64,000 nt of DNA from Stenotrophomonas rhizophila. GTDB taxonomy: Bacteria; Pseudomonadota; Gammaproteobacteria; Xanthomonadales; Xanthomonadaceae. A program made the translations under genes and the position numbers. Below, in pieces: positions 40,158 to 52,147 of the stretch. The stretch lies in contig NZ_RJKV01000002.1 of the NCBI RefSeq assembly GCF_003751305.1, positions 1 through 64,000 of the forward strand, written 5' to 3'. How positions within the stretch are numbered: the stretch's first letter is position 1; each line of letters opens with the position of its first letter. Under the pieces are notes generated by a model. It had not been told where the DNA came from. It worked only from the letters and a program-made list of their open reading frames with translations, and did not search any database.

Positions 40158-41123
40158 ATGACGATTCTCGTGACCGGAGCGGCCGGTTTCATCGGCGCCA
40201 ACACCTGCAAGGCCCTGCTTGAGCGCGGTGAGCGCGTCGTCGGCCTGGACAACTACAACGACTACTACGATCCGCAGATCAAACGCGATCGCGTGGCCGC
40301 GCTGTGCCCGGACGCCGACATCCGCGTGCTCGATCTGACCGACCGCGAGGGCCTGGCCGCGCTGTTCGATGAGGTCCAGCCGACCCGGGTCATCCACCTG
40401 GCCGCACAGGCCGGCGTGCGCTACTCGCTGGAAAACCCGCATGCCTACGTCGACAGCAACCTGACCGGCTTCGTCAACATGCTGGAGCTGTGCCGCCATC
40501 GCGGCGTGGCCCATCTTGTGTATGCCTCCAGCAGCTCGGTGTACGGCGATTCGGCGACCCCGCCGTTCTCCGAAGACCAGCGTATCGACAAGCCACGCTC
40601 GCTGTACGCCGCGACCAAGGCCGCCAACGAGCTGATGGCCTACACCTACGCACAGCTGTTCGGGCTGCATGCCACCGGTCTGCGCTTCTTCACTGTGTAT
40701 GGCCCGTGGGGCCGCCCGGACATGGCACCGCTGCTGTTCTCGCGCGCGGTGTTGGCCGGCCGCCCGATCGATGTGTTCAACGACGGCAAGATGCAGCGCG
40801 ACTTCACACATGTCTCCGACATCGTGGATGGCATCCTCGGCGCGCTGGCGCATCCGTCCAGCGACACGGTCCCGCACCGGGTGTTCAACCTCGGCAACCA
40901 CACGCCGATCGAGCTGGAGCATTTCATCGGGGTCATCGAGGCCGCGGCCGGACGCCCGGCGCAGAAGGTCTACAAGCCGATGCAGCCCGGCGACATGATC
41001 CGCACCATGGCCGATACCACGCGCGCGCATGACGCATTCGGCTATGAGCCGGCCATGCCGATCGAGCGCGGTCTGCCGCCGGTGGTGGCCTGGTGCCGCG
41101 ATTACTTCGGCGCTCACGCCTGA
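40158..41123 (+). CDS. NAD-dependent sugar epimerase, probably UDP-glucuronate 4-epimerase
   Basis: A 321-residue extended short-chain dehydrogenase. It has a Rossmann motif (TGAAGFIGANTCKALLERG), the catalytic triad region YASSSSVYGD, and Tyr150/Lys154 in LYAATKAANE. The NYNDYYDPQIKRDR segment and the TVYGPWGRPDMAPLLFSRAV block are typical of UDP-glucuronate 4-epimerases, which make UDP-galacturonate. Other UDP-sugar 4-epimerases cannot be excluded. It stands upstream of a glycosyltransferase and a LAB_N membrane protein, which fits uronic-acid decoration of LPS. Confidence 0.88.
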   Translation: MTILVTGAAGFIGANTCKALLERGERVVGLDNYNDYYDPQIKRDRVAALCPDADIRVLDLTDREGLAALFDEVQPTRVIHLAAQAGVRYSLENPHAYVDSNLTGFVNMLELCRHRGVAHLVYASSSSVYGDSATPPFSEDQRIDKPRSLYAATKAANELMAYTYAQLFGLHATGLRFFTVYGPWGRPDMAPLLFSRAVLAGRPIDVFNDGKMQRDFTHVSDIVDGILGALAHPSSDTVPHRVFNLGNHTPIELEHFIGVIEAAAGRPAQKVYKPMQPGDMIRTMADTTRAHDAFGYEPAMPIERGLPPVVAWCRDYFGAHA

Positions 41124-41210
41124 CACACACACGCCGATTCATCTTCGGATAACCTCGGGCGCGGAGAATGCGCGCTCTTTTTCGATCCTGGCCATTCGCA
41201 GAGCCCGACC

Positions 41211-41933
41211 ATGAGCCAACCCCAGTTGTCGGTCGTCGTCCCGGTCTTCAATGAACGCGACAACGTCACGCCCCTGATCAACGAGATCACCACCGCACTG
41301 CGTGGGCAGATCGATTTCGAAATCGTCTACATCGACGACCACTCGCGCGACGACACCCTGGCGGTGCTGCAGGCCCTGAAGGCCGTCACGCCCGAGCTGC
41401 GGGTGCTGCACCACGTGACCCAGAGCGGGCAGAGCACCGCGGTGCGCAACGGCGTCAAGCACGCGCGTGCGCCGTGGATCGCCACCCTGGACGGTGACGG
41501 CCAGAACGATCCGGCCGACATCCCCAAGCTGCTCGCTGCACGGGCCGCAGCCGCCACCGAGGTCAAGCTGTTCGCCGGGTGGCGCGTCAATCGCCAGGAT
41601 TCGGGCAGCAAGCGCTGGGCCAGCAAGTGGGCCAATGCGATCCGCGCCCGCATGCTGCGCGATGACACGCCCGATACCGGTTGCGGCATCAAGCTGTTCG
41701 AGCGCGCCGCGTTCCTGGATCTGCCGTACTTCGACCACATGCACCGCTACCTGCCGGCGCTGATGCAGCGGGCCGGCTGGACGACCATCAGCGTGCCGGT
41801 CAATCATCGGCACCGCACCGCCGGCGTGTCCAAGTACAACAATCTCGGCCGCGCCCTGGTCGGCATCCGCGACCTGCGCGGGGTGGCCTGGCTGATCACG
41901 CGCAGCAAGCGCACCGCCGTGGAAGAACGCTGA
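41211..41933 (+). CDS. Family 2 glycosyltransferase, polyprenyl-phosphate sugar synthase type
   Basis: A 240-residue cytoplasmic GT-A enzyme of the DPM1/ArnC/RgtE type. It has SVVVPVFNERDNV, IVYIDDHSRDDT, the DXD-like LDGDGQNDP (near 95), DTGCGIKLFERA and the acceptor-loop HRHRTAGVSKYNN. It lacks C-terminal transmembrane helices. It would make a lipid-linked sugar (polyprenyl-phosphate) for use on the periplasmic side. The epimerase upstream suggests galacturonic acid, and the overlapping LAB_N gene downstream suggests a membrane partner. It overlaps that gene by one base (TGATG). Confidence 0.88.
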   Translation: MSQPQLSVVVPVFNERDNVTPLINEITTALRGQIDFEIVYIDDHSRDDTLAVLQALKAVTPELRVLHHVTQSGQSTAVRNGVKHARAPWIATLDGDGQNDPADIPKLLAARAAAATEVKLFAGWRVNRQDSGSKRWASKWANAIRARMLRDDTPDTGCGIKLFERAAFLDLPYFDHMHRYLPALMQRAGWTTISVPVNHRHRTAGVSKYNNLGRALVGIRDLRGVAWLITRSKRTAVEER

Positions 41934-42274
41934 TGGAACTGCATTGGCTCGACCAGCCGCTCACCTGGTTGTACTGGACCGGCCTGCACGTCACCGGGTG
42001 GAAGCTGATCGGTTACACCGGCGCGCTGATGTTTGGCGGCCGCTGGCTGGTCCAGTTCGTGGCTTCGCGCCGCGCCGGCAAGCCGGTGATCCCGCGGCTG
42101 TTCTGGTACATGAGCGTGGTCGGCAGCCTGATGACGCTGAGCTACTTCCTGTTCTCGGCCAAACAGGACTCGGTGGGCGTGCTGCAGAACCTGTTCCCGG
42201 CCTTCACCGCGCTGTACAGCCTGAAGCTGGATATCGCGCACCGTGGGTGGAAGCGGGACAAGGCCACCCACTAG
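41933..42274 (+). CDS. Lipid A biosynthesis N-terminal (LAB_N) domain membrane protein
   Basis: A 113-residue inner-membrane protein with three helices. It carries the LAB_N pattern KLIGYTGALMFGGRWLVQFV, then SRRAGKPVIPRLFWYMSVVG and SYFLFSAKQDSVGVLQNLFP. Free-standing LAB_N proteins commonly sit beside DPM-type glycosyltransferases and are thought to help handle lipid-linked sugars. The start overlaps the glycosyltransferase stop (TGATG), implying coupled translation and joint function. Confidence 0.9.
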   Translation: MELHWLDQPLTWLYWTGLHVTGWKLIGYTGALMFGGRWLVQFVASRRAGKPVIPRLFWYMSVVGSLMTLSYFLFSAKQDSVGVLQNLFPAFTALYSLKLDIAHRGWKRDKATH

Positions 42275-42358
42275 GGTCGCGCAGGACTTTTGATCCATGC
42301 ACCGCCCGCCAGCTTGGTGCCATGATCGGGGTTTGCCGTCTCTCGGGAATCCCTGATC

Positions 42359-44146
42359 GTGAAATCACCGCTCGTTACTGCGCTGCTGCTCGCCCTGGCT
42401 CTTCCCGCCGGCGCCGCCTTGGCTGCGCCCCCGGCTGCCCCGGCCGCCGCCCCGGCCAGCCTGGCCGCCGAAAGCCCTGCCGATGCGCAGTTCCGCGCGA
42501 TCTACGAGAAAGAATGGGCCTGGCGCGAAGCCGGTGGTGGTGAAGCCAGCGAAGACGGTGACGGCCCGGCCAATGCGACCCGCATGCCCGACGTCGGTGC
42601 CGCCGCGCAGCAGGGCCGGCTGAAGGTCTGGGACGACGTCCTGGGCCAGCTGGACAAGGTCGACACCAAGGCACTCTCGGCCGAGAACCGCATCAACTAC
42701 GCGATCTACCGCGACCAGGTGTTCAACCTGGCCGCCGAGGTACGCCTGCGCGCCTACGAAATGCCGTTCAACGCGGACTCCTCGTTCTGGTCGAACCTGT
42801 CCTTCATGGCCCGGCGCGAGATGAAGACCGCGCAGGACTACCGCAACTACATCGCGCGCCTGAACGATGTGCCGCGCTACTTCGACCAGCAGACCGAGAA
42901 CATGCGCGCCGGCCTCAAGCGCGGTTTCAGCGTGCCGCGTGCGGTGCTTGATGGCCGCGAGGTCTCGATTGCCACCGTGTCCGAACTGAAGGACCCGACC
43001 CAGTCGCCGCTGTACGCGCCGTTCAAGAAGCTGCCGGCCAGCATCCCCGCCGCCGAGCAGGCGCAGCTGCAGGAACAGGCCCGCCAAGCCATCGGCGGCA
43101 GCGTGGTGCCGGCGTTCGCCAAGCTGCGCACCTTCTTCGTCAGCGAGTACGTCCCGCAGGCGCGCACCACCCTGGCCGCCGAGGCGATGCCGGGCGGCAA
43201 GGCGTACTACAAGCAGCAGATCCACGAATACACCACGCTGGACCTGACCCCGCAGCAGATCCACGAGATCGGCCTGAAGGAAGTCGCGCGCATCCAGGCC
43301 GAGATGAACGGCATCATCAAGCAGGTCGAGTTCAAGGGCAGCTTCGCCGAGTTCCTGACCTTCCTGCGGACCGATCCGCAGTTCTACGCCAAGACCCCGG
43401 ACGAGCTGCTGCACCGCGCGGCGTGGATCTCCAAGCGCGTGGATGGCGTGATCGGCAAGTACATGACGCTGCCGCGTGCGCGCTTCACCATCGTGCCGGT
43501 GCCGCCGGACATCGCCCCGTTCTGGACCGCCGGCCGCGGTGGCATGGGCACCTACTGGCTCAACACCTACAACCTGCCGGCGCGGCCGCTGTACAACCTG
43601 CCGGCGCTGACCCTGCACGAGTCCGATCCCGGCCATGCCCTGCAGGGCGCGCTGGCGGCAGAGCAGGGCGAGCAGCCCGCGTTCCGCCGCAACAACTACA
43701 TCTCCGCCTATGGCGAAGGGTGGGGCCTGTACTGCGAGAAGCTCGGCGTGGAGATGGGCATCTACGAAACCCCGTACGAGGATTTCGGCCGCCTGACCTA
43801 CGAAATGTGGCGTGCCGCGCGCCTGGTGATCGATACCGGCGTGCACCACAAGGGCTGGACCCGCGAGCAGGCGCTGTCCTACCTGCGCGACCACACCGCG
43901 CTCAGCGAGCATGAAGTGACCACCGAAGTGGACCGCTACATCTCCTGGCCGGGCCAGGCGCTGAGCTACAAGCTCGGCGAGATCGCGATCGTGCGCCTGC
44001 GTGCGCAGGCCGAGCAGGAACTGGGCGACCGTTTCGACGTCAAGGCCTTCCACGACGCCGTGCTCAGCCAGGGCTCCGTGCCGCTGCCGGTGCTGGAGGA
44101 ACAGATCCAGGCCTTCATCGCCCAGCGCAAGGCCGCCGCCAGCTGA
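42359..44146 (+). CDS. Exported DUF885-family protein, probable metallohydrolase
   Basis: A 595-residue protein. It has a signal peptide (SPLVTALLLALALPAGAALA), an Ala/Pro-rich linker, and a long mainly helical DUF885 domain. The putative zinc site is LTLHESDPGHALQ (HExxxGH-like: His-Glu and His eight residues apart), with downstream Glu in YGEGWGLYCEKLG, arranged as in gluzincin-like peptidases. Family members are suspected carboxypeptidases or hydrolases, with activity unproven. GTG start (42359) set by the signal peptide. It is monocistronic, followed by a hairpin. Confidence 0.85.
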   Translation: MKSPLVTALLLALALPAGAALAAPPAAPAAAPASLAAESPADAQFRAIYEKEWAWREAGGGEASEDGDGPANATRMPDVGAAAQQGRLKVWDDVLGQLDKVDTKALSAENRINYAIYRDQVFNLAAEVRLRAYEMPFNADSSFWSNLSFMARREMKTAQDYRNYIARLNDVPRYFDQQTENMRAGLKRGFSVPRAVLDGREVSIATVSELKDPTQSPLYAPFKKLPASIPAAEQAQLQEQARQAIGGSVVPAFAKLRTFFVSEYVPQARTTLAAEAMPGGKAYYKQQIHEYTTLDLTPQQIHEIGLKEVARIQAEMNGIIKQVEFKGSFAEFLTFLRTDPQFYAKTPDELLHRAAWISKRVDGVIGKYMTLPRARFTIVPVPPDIAPFWTAGRGGMGTYWLNTYNLPARPLYNLPALTLHESDPGHALQGALAAEQGEQPAFRRNNYISAYGEGWGLYCEKLGVEMGIYETPYEDFGRLTYEMWRAARLVIDTGVHHKGWTREQALSYLRDHTALSEHEVTTEVDRYISWPGQALSYKLGEIAIVRLRAQAEQELGDRFDVKAFHDAVLSQGSVPLPVLEEQIQAFIAQRKAAAS

Positions 44147-44153
44147 GGTGCGC

Positions 44154-44177
44154 GGGGCCGGCCATCGCGCCGGCCCC
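44154..44177 (+). terminator. Hairpin after the DUF885 gene
   Basis: ggggccgg and ccggcccc form an 8-bp GC stem, 7 bases after the stop, without a T-tract. Confidence 0.5.
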
Positions 44178-44245
44178 TGCCAACGTGAACCGACCTGCCG
44201 GGCTGCGATTGTGTAACGGCTTCACGCCCGGCTACTCTGCGGGCC

Positions 44246-44626
44246 ATGTTCCGTCGTGCCCGCCCGCGTCCGTCCCTGCTGCTCCGCCTGCTGATGCTGG
44301 TGGTGGTCGGTGTGGGCGTGTTCGGCAGTTCGCTGGCCTCGGCGCTGGCCGACATCCACCTGACCGTGCACGCGGACAGCAGCGACGTGCATGGCAGCCT
44401 GGATGACGCCGCTGCCGATGTACCAGGCGACGACGACGGCAAGGAAGACTGGCTGCATGCCCTGGTGCATTGCGGCCACTGTCATGGCCACGGTGGCGTG
44501 CTGCCGATGGCCGCGATGGCCTGGAGCCTGCCGGCGGCCCCCAGCCACGGCGTGCCTGCCGGGTTGATCGCGCAGCTGCGCACGCAGCCGCCCGAGAACC
44601 TGCTGCGTCCTCCGATAGCGATCTGA
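44246..44626 (+). CDS. Small His-rich exported protein at the head of the czc operon (CzcI-like)
   Basis: A 126-residue protein with an N-terminal hydrophobic signal/anchor (LLLRLLMLVVVGVGVFGSSLASALA), an acidic middle, and a His/Cys cluster (HALVHCGHCHGHGG) well suited to binding Zn, Cd or Co. It is 54 bases upstream of the TolC-type gene. Small proteins at this position in czc operons are called CzcI and are thought to modulate the pump; homology is inferred from position and composition, not clear sequence identity. TATA-like elements upstream are weak. Confidence 0.65.
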   Translation: MFRRARPRPSLLLRLLMLVVVGVGVFGSSLASALADIHLTVHADSSDVHGSLDDAAADVPGDDDGKEDWLHALVHCGHCHGHGGVLPMAAMAWSLPAAPSHGVPAGLIAQLRTQPPENLLRPPIAI

Positions 44627-44680
44627 TGCCCTGCGGCCGCGTGCCGCCGTTTGCCATCTGATCGCTTTCTGGAGACTCCC

Positions 44681-45957
44681 ATGTGGATGCGTCTGGCAGC
44701 TTTGGCTGCCATTGCGTTCGTGCCGTGCGTGTACGCACAGGGCACGACACCTGCTGCACCGTTGACCCTCGACGACGCCATCGCGCGCGTCGCCCAGTAC
44801 CACCCCGACCTGCGCCTGGCGCAGGCCCAGCGTCCGGTGTGGGAAGCCCGCCGTGACGCGGCCGGCCTGTCGCCCCCGTTGACCGTGGGCGTGGAGCTGG
44901 AGAACGCACTCGGCAGCGGGGACGCCCGTGGCTTCGATGCCGCCGAAGTCACCGTCACCCTGGCCGGCGTGCTGGAACGCGGCGGCAAGCTGGATGCCCG
45001 CCGTGCCGTGGCCCAAGCGAACCTGGACAGCCTGGCCCCGCAGCGCGAAACCGCGCGGCTGGATCTGATGGCCGAGGTGGCCCGCCGCTACCTGGCGGTG
45101 GCCGACGCGCGCCAGCAGCTGCGCATCGCCGAGACCGATATCGAGCAGCGCAGGCGCGCGGTCGCCGCCGCGCGGCTGCGGCTGCAGGCCGGCGCCTCGC
45201 CGGAATCGGTGCTGATGACGGCGCAGGCGATGCTGGCCCAGGCCGAACTGGACCGCGATCGCGCCCTGCAGATGGATCAGTCCGCGCGTGCGGCGCTGTC
45301 GGCGTTGTGGCGCCAGCGCGAGCCCGGTTTCGACGTGGTCACCGGCGATCCGATGCAGCTGCCCGCGCTGCAGGACTTCGCCGTGCTCGCCGACGAGCTG
45401 CAGCGCACCCCGGAACTGGCGGTGCTGGCCGGTGAGCGCCGCATCCGCGAAGCGCAGGTGCAGCTGGCCCGCACCCAGGCGCGGCCGGATGTCAGCTGGC
45501 AGGTGGGGGTGCGCAACAGCCGCGACACCCGCGATACCTCCCTGGTGGCCGGTTTCAGCCTGCCGCTGGGCAGTGTGCGCCGTGCCGACCCGGAGATCCG
45601 CGCGGCCGAGGCCGAACTGGCGCTCAACAGCGTGGAGCGCGATGCGCGCGCGCTGCAGCTGTACGCCACGCTCGCCGAAGCGCATGGCCGCTACCTGACC
45701 GCGCGGCTGGAAGTCACCCGCATGGGGCGCGACGTACTGCCGCAGCTCAAGCGCGCCGAGAATGCCGCCGAGAAGGCCTGGCGCGGCGGCGCGATCAGCT
45801 ACATGGAATGGGCCCAGCTGCAGGCGATGCGGATCGAAGCACGCCAGCGCCAGCTTGAAGCGGCCATCGCCGCACAGACCGCCCTGATCGAACTCCAGCG
45901 ACTGACCGGCCAGAGCCTGGTCGCCGCCACCGACACCGTGTCCACGGAGGACCGCCG

Positions 45958-45961
<4 letters not shown>
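44681..45961 (+). CDS. czcC: TolC-family outer-membrane channel CzcC
   Basis: A 426-residue outer-membrane factor. It has a signal peptide (to CVYAQG) and two long helical OEP repeats starting at LTLDDAIARVAQYHPDLRLA and again after the middle (TPELAVLAGERRIREAQVQL). The family ERGGKLDARRAVAQANLD segment is present. With CzcB and CzcA it forms a tripartite pump expelling divalent metals. The start MWMRLA was chosen because it opens the signal peptide and is preceded by GGAG. It overlaps czcB by 4 bases (ATGA). Confidence 0.92.
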
Positions 45962-50165
<4,204 letters not shown>

Positions 50166-50179
50166 CACCGGCTCATCGG

Positions 50180-50201
50180 GTAGCCCCGACCGTGGGTCGG
50201 G
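50180..50201. repeat. GTAG (SMAG-like) element after czcA
   Basis: GTAGccccgaccgtgggtcggg is a single GTAG-headed palindrome 15 bases after the czcA stop, between convergent genes. It may act as a terminator. Confidence 0.7.
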
Positions 50202-50248
50202 TAAACCCACAGGCGGCACGGCAACCTCCGTGCCCGCCATGGCCGCGG

Positions 50249-51463
50249 TCATCGCGGTGACAGATGCGCCTCGATCGCCGCGACGCCAACGGCCACGCCA
50301 TCTTCGACCGTCATCGCCCGGCCAAGCGCGACGGCACGCGAACGCGTGTCCGCCCGTTCGGCAAACGCAATGGCACTGCTCAGCCGGGCGGCGTCCAACC
50401 GCTTTGGCGACAACGCCGCCGGTGCCACGCCCAACCGATGCAGCCGATCCGCCCAGAAAAACTGGTCGGCGGCGAACGGCATCACCAGCGAGGGCACACC
50501 GGCCCGGCACGCCGAATGCGTGGTGCCGCTGCCACCGTGATGGATGATCAGCGCGCAACGCGGGAACAAGGCCTCATGCGGGTTCGGCCCGATCACGAAC
50601 ACATGGGGTGGCAAGGGAGCGCTGGGCAGACCGGCCCAGCCCGGGAACAGCAGCACCCGCCGCGGCGCCAGGGCTGCCAGCAGTGCGGGCAGCACCTGGT
50701 CGCGATCAAAGCCGGTCATGCTGCCGAAGCCGAGGTAGACCGGGGCGGGGCCGGCGTCCAGGAACGCCTGCAGGTCCGGCGGCGGCTGCCAACCGCGTTC
50801 TGGCGCGCGCCATTGGCCGCAGATCTGGTGGTTGTCGGGCCAGTCCGGGGGCGGTGGCAGCAGGCTGGGCGAGATGCCATACAGCATCGGCAGGTCCCGC
50901 CAGGGGGAGGCGCGGTCCGGCATGCCCAGCACCCGCCGCGCGGCGTTGATCGGGCGGCGGAAGGTGCGCCACACCGCTTGATTGATGAGGCTGTAGCTGA
51001 GCCGGTTGAGCGGGCCCGGCAGGCGCAGCCGTGGCAGGAACGGGGAGGGGAAGCTGGCGGTCGGGGTCAGTGGGATCATCCCGGTGCCGATCACCGGCAG
51101 CCCGCGGTGCTCGGCCACGGTCAGTCCCACGAAAGCGGCCAGCCCGCCGGTCAGCACCGCATCGCACCCGGCCGCCGCCGCATCGGCCTGGCGCATCCAC
51201 CCGGGCACGTGCTGTTGCGCCATCCGCGCCAGCCCCCGCGAAGCGGCAAGCCTCGCATTTCCGCGCGAGACCAATGCCACCACCTCGTCATGGATGTCGC
51301 CTTCGAGCGCGGCATGTGGGACGCCCAGTTCGCGCGCGCTGCCCAAGGTGCCGCGCTCGGCCAGCAGCAGCACCTCATGGCCGGCCGCCATCAGTCCATG
51401 GCAGAGCATCGCCAGCGGGCGGGTGTCGCCTTCGGTGCCGTAGGTCAGGGCGAGCAGCTTCAT
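50249..51463 (-). CDS. GT1-family UDP-glycosyltransferase (rhamnosyl/macrolide/sterol type)
   Basis: A 404-residue GT-B enzyme that would move a sugar from a nucleotide donor to a small hydrophobic acceptor. The N-terminal LLALTYGTEGDTRPLAMLCHGL is typical of the sterol/flavonoid glucosyltransferase-like group. The C-terminal donor motif IIHHGGSGTTHSACRAGVPS and then PFAADQFFWADRL is complete, and PVYLGFGSM marks the second Rossmann fold. Rhamnolipid RhlB-like or glucosyl-transferring members are the nearest relatives; the acceptor is unknown. It is transcribed alone, opposite to the five-gene cluster. Confidence 0.88.
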   Translation of the reverse strand: MKLLALTYGTEGDTRPLAMLCHGLMAAGHEVLLLAERGTLGSARELGVPHAALEGDIHDEVVALVSRGNARLAASRGLARMAQQHVPGWMRQADAAAAGCDAVLTGGLAAFVGLTVAEHRGLPVIGTGMIPLTPTASFPSPFLPRLRLPGPLNRLSYSLINQAVWRTFRRPINAARRVLGMPDRASPWRDLPMLYGISPSLLPPPPDWPDNHQICGQWRAPERGWQPPPDLQAFLDAGPAPVYLGFGSMTGFDRDQVLPALLAALAPRRVLLFPGWAGLPSAPLPPHVFVIGPNPHEALFPRCALIIHHGGSGTTHSACRAGVPSLVMPFAADQFFWADRLHRLGVAPAALSPKRLDAARLSSAIAFAERADTRSRAVALGRAMTVEDGVAVGVAAIEAHLSPR

Positions 51464-51588
51464 GGCAGGCGCTTCGGGAACATGGCACGGCAGGTCATTG
51501 CGAGAATCTTCATGCGGGGCGGTCCTTCTCAGGTGGCCAGCCTAGCGCAGGCGCCAGTGACGGCCGCATCGTCCACGCACGCATCGCA

Positions 51589-51617
51589 TTGGAACGGCAC
51601 CGCATCTCTGCTACTTT
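51589..51617 (+). promoter_or_regulatory. Candidate promoter of the five-gene cluster
   Basis: TTGGAA (51589-51594) and TACTTT (51612-51617) are 17 bases apart, 45 bases before the first ATG, in the 198-base divergent interval. Both boxes are imperfect matches to the sigma-70 consensus. Confidence 0.4.
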
Positions 51618-51661
51618 CCGCCTCGGAACGGCCGCGCTCGCGGTATCGCAGGAAGCAGGGA

Positions 51662-52147
51662 ATGGCTCGCAATCTATTGTTCGGCACGGAGGCCGCTACC
51701 GCCGGCCTGTCTGTCGCCACGCGCTCTCAGGCACGCACCACCCCGCTGAGTGCGGCCTCGCTCGACAGCCGCCTCCGGCAGAAGCGCTCGCCCGCGTATG
51801 TGCAGGCCATGACCCGTGTCGATGTTGGCGGTCACCTGCATGATCGCCAAGCGCTGGCTGCGCTGAAGCAGCTGATCGACGCCGAACTCGGTGAGATCGC
51901 CCTGGAGGATCGCCTGCTCGGCATCGTCAGCCGCTGCATGCTCGGTCACCCGTATGAGGTCCATACGCTGGACCTGACCGGGCAGATCATCGAACACTTC
52001 AAGATCGGCCACACGCTGCCGCTAACGCTCGAACGGGCACGCACGCTGGCCGTGCATCCGTCCTACGCCTTCATCGAGGTGTACGCGAACCGGATGGTCA
52101 CCGTCAGCGACTCCGGCCAGACCGCCGTCATCGAAGGAACGACATGA
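51662..52147 (+). CDS. Uncharacterised protein, gene 1 of the AAA+ cluster
   Basis: A 161-residue protein with no signal peptide or membrane segment. The first 50 residues are Ser/Ala/Thr/Arg-rich and probably disordered. A folded domain follows (about 55-155: AALKQLIDAELGEIALEDRL, then LGHPYEVHTLDLTG and SYAFIEVYANRMVTVSDSG). The 5' part is antisense to nothing. No family was recognised, and no catalytic motif is visible. It overlaps the next gene by 4 bases (ATGA), so it is produced with it. The start has a GGAAGCAGGGA purine tract just upstream. It is the first gene of the cluster and possibly an adaptor for the membrane protein or the ATPase. Confidence 0.75.
   Translation: MARNLLFGTEAATAGLSVATRSQARTTPLSAASLDSRLRQKRSPAYVQAMTRVDVGGHLHDRQALAALKQLIDAELGEIALEDRLLGIVSRCMLGHPYEVHTLDLTGQIIEHFKIGHTLPLTLERARTLAVHPSYAFIEVYANRMVTVSDSGQTAVIEGTT

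Noticed and set aside
50264..51661. In-frame N-terminal extension of the first gene of the AAA+ cluster
   Set aside because: The extension runs antisense through the GT1 glycosyltransferase and is Arg/Gln/His-rich; the ATG at 51662 has a purine-rich tract in front.
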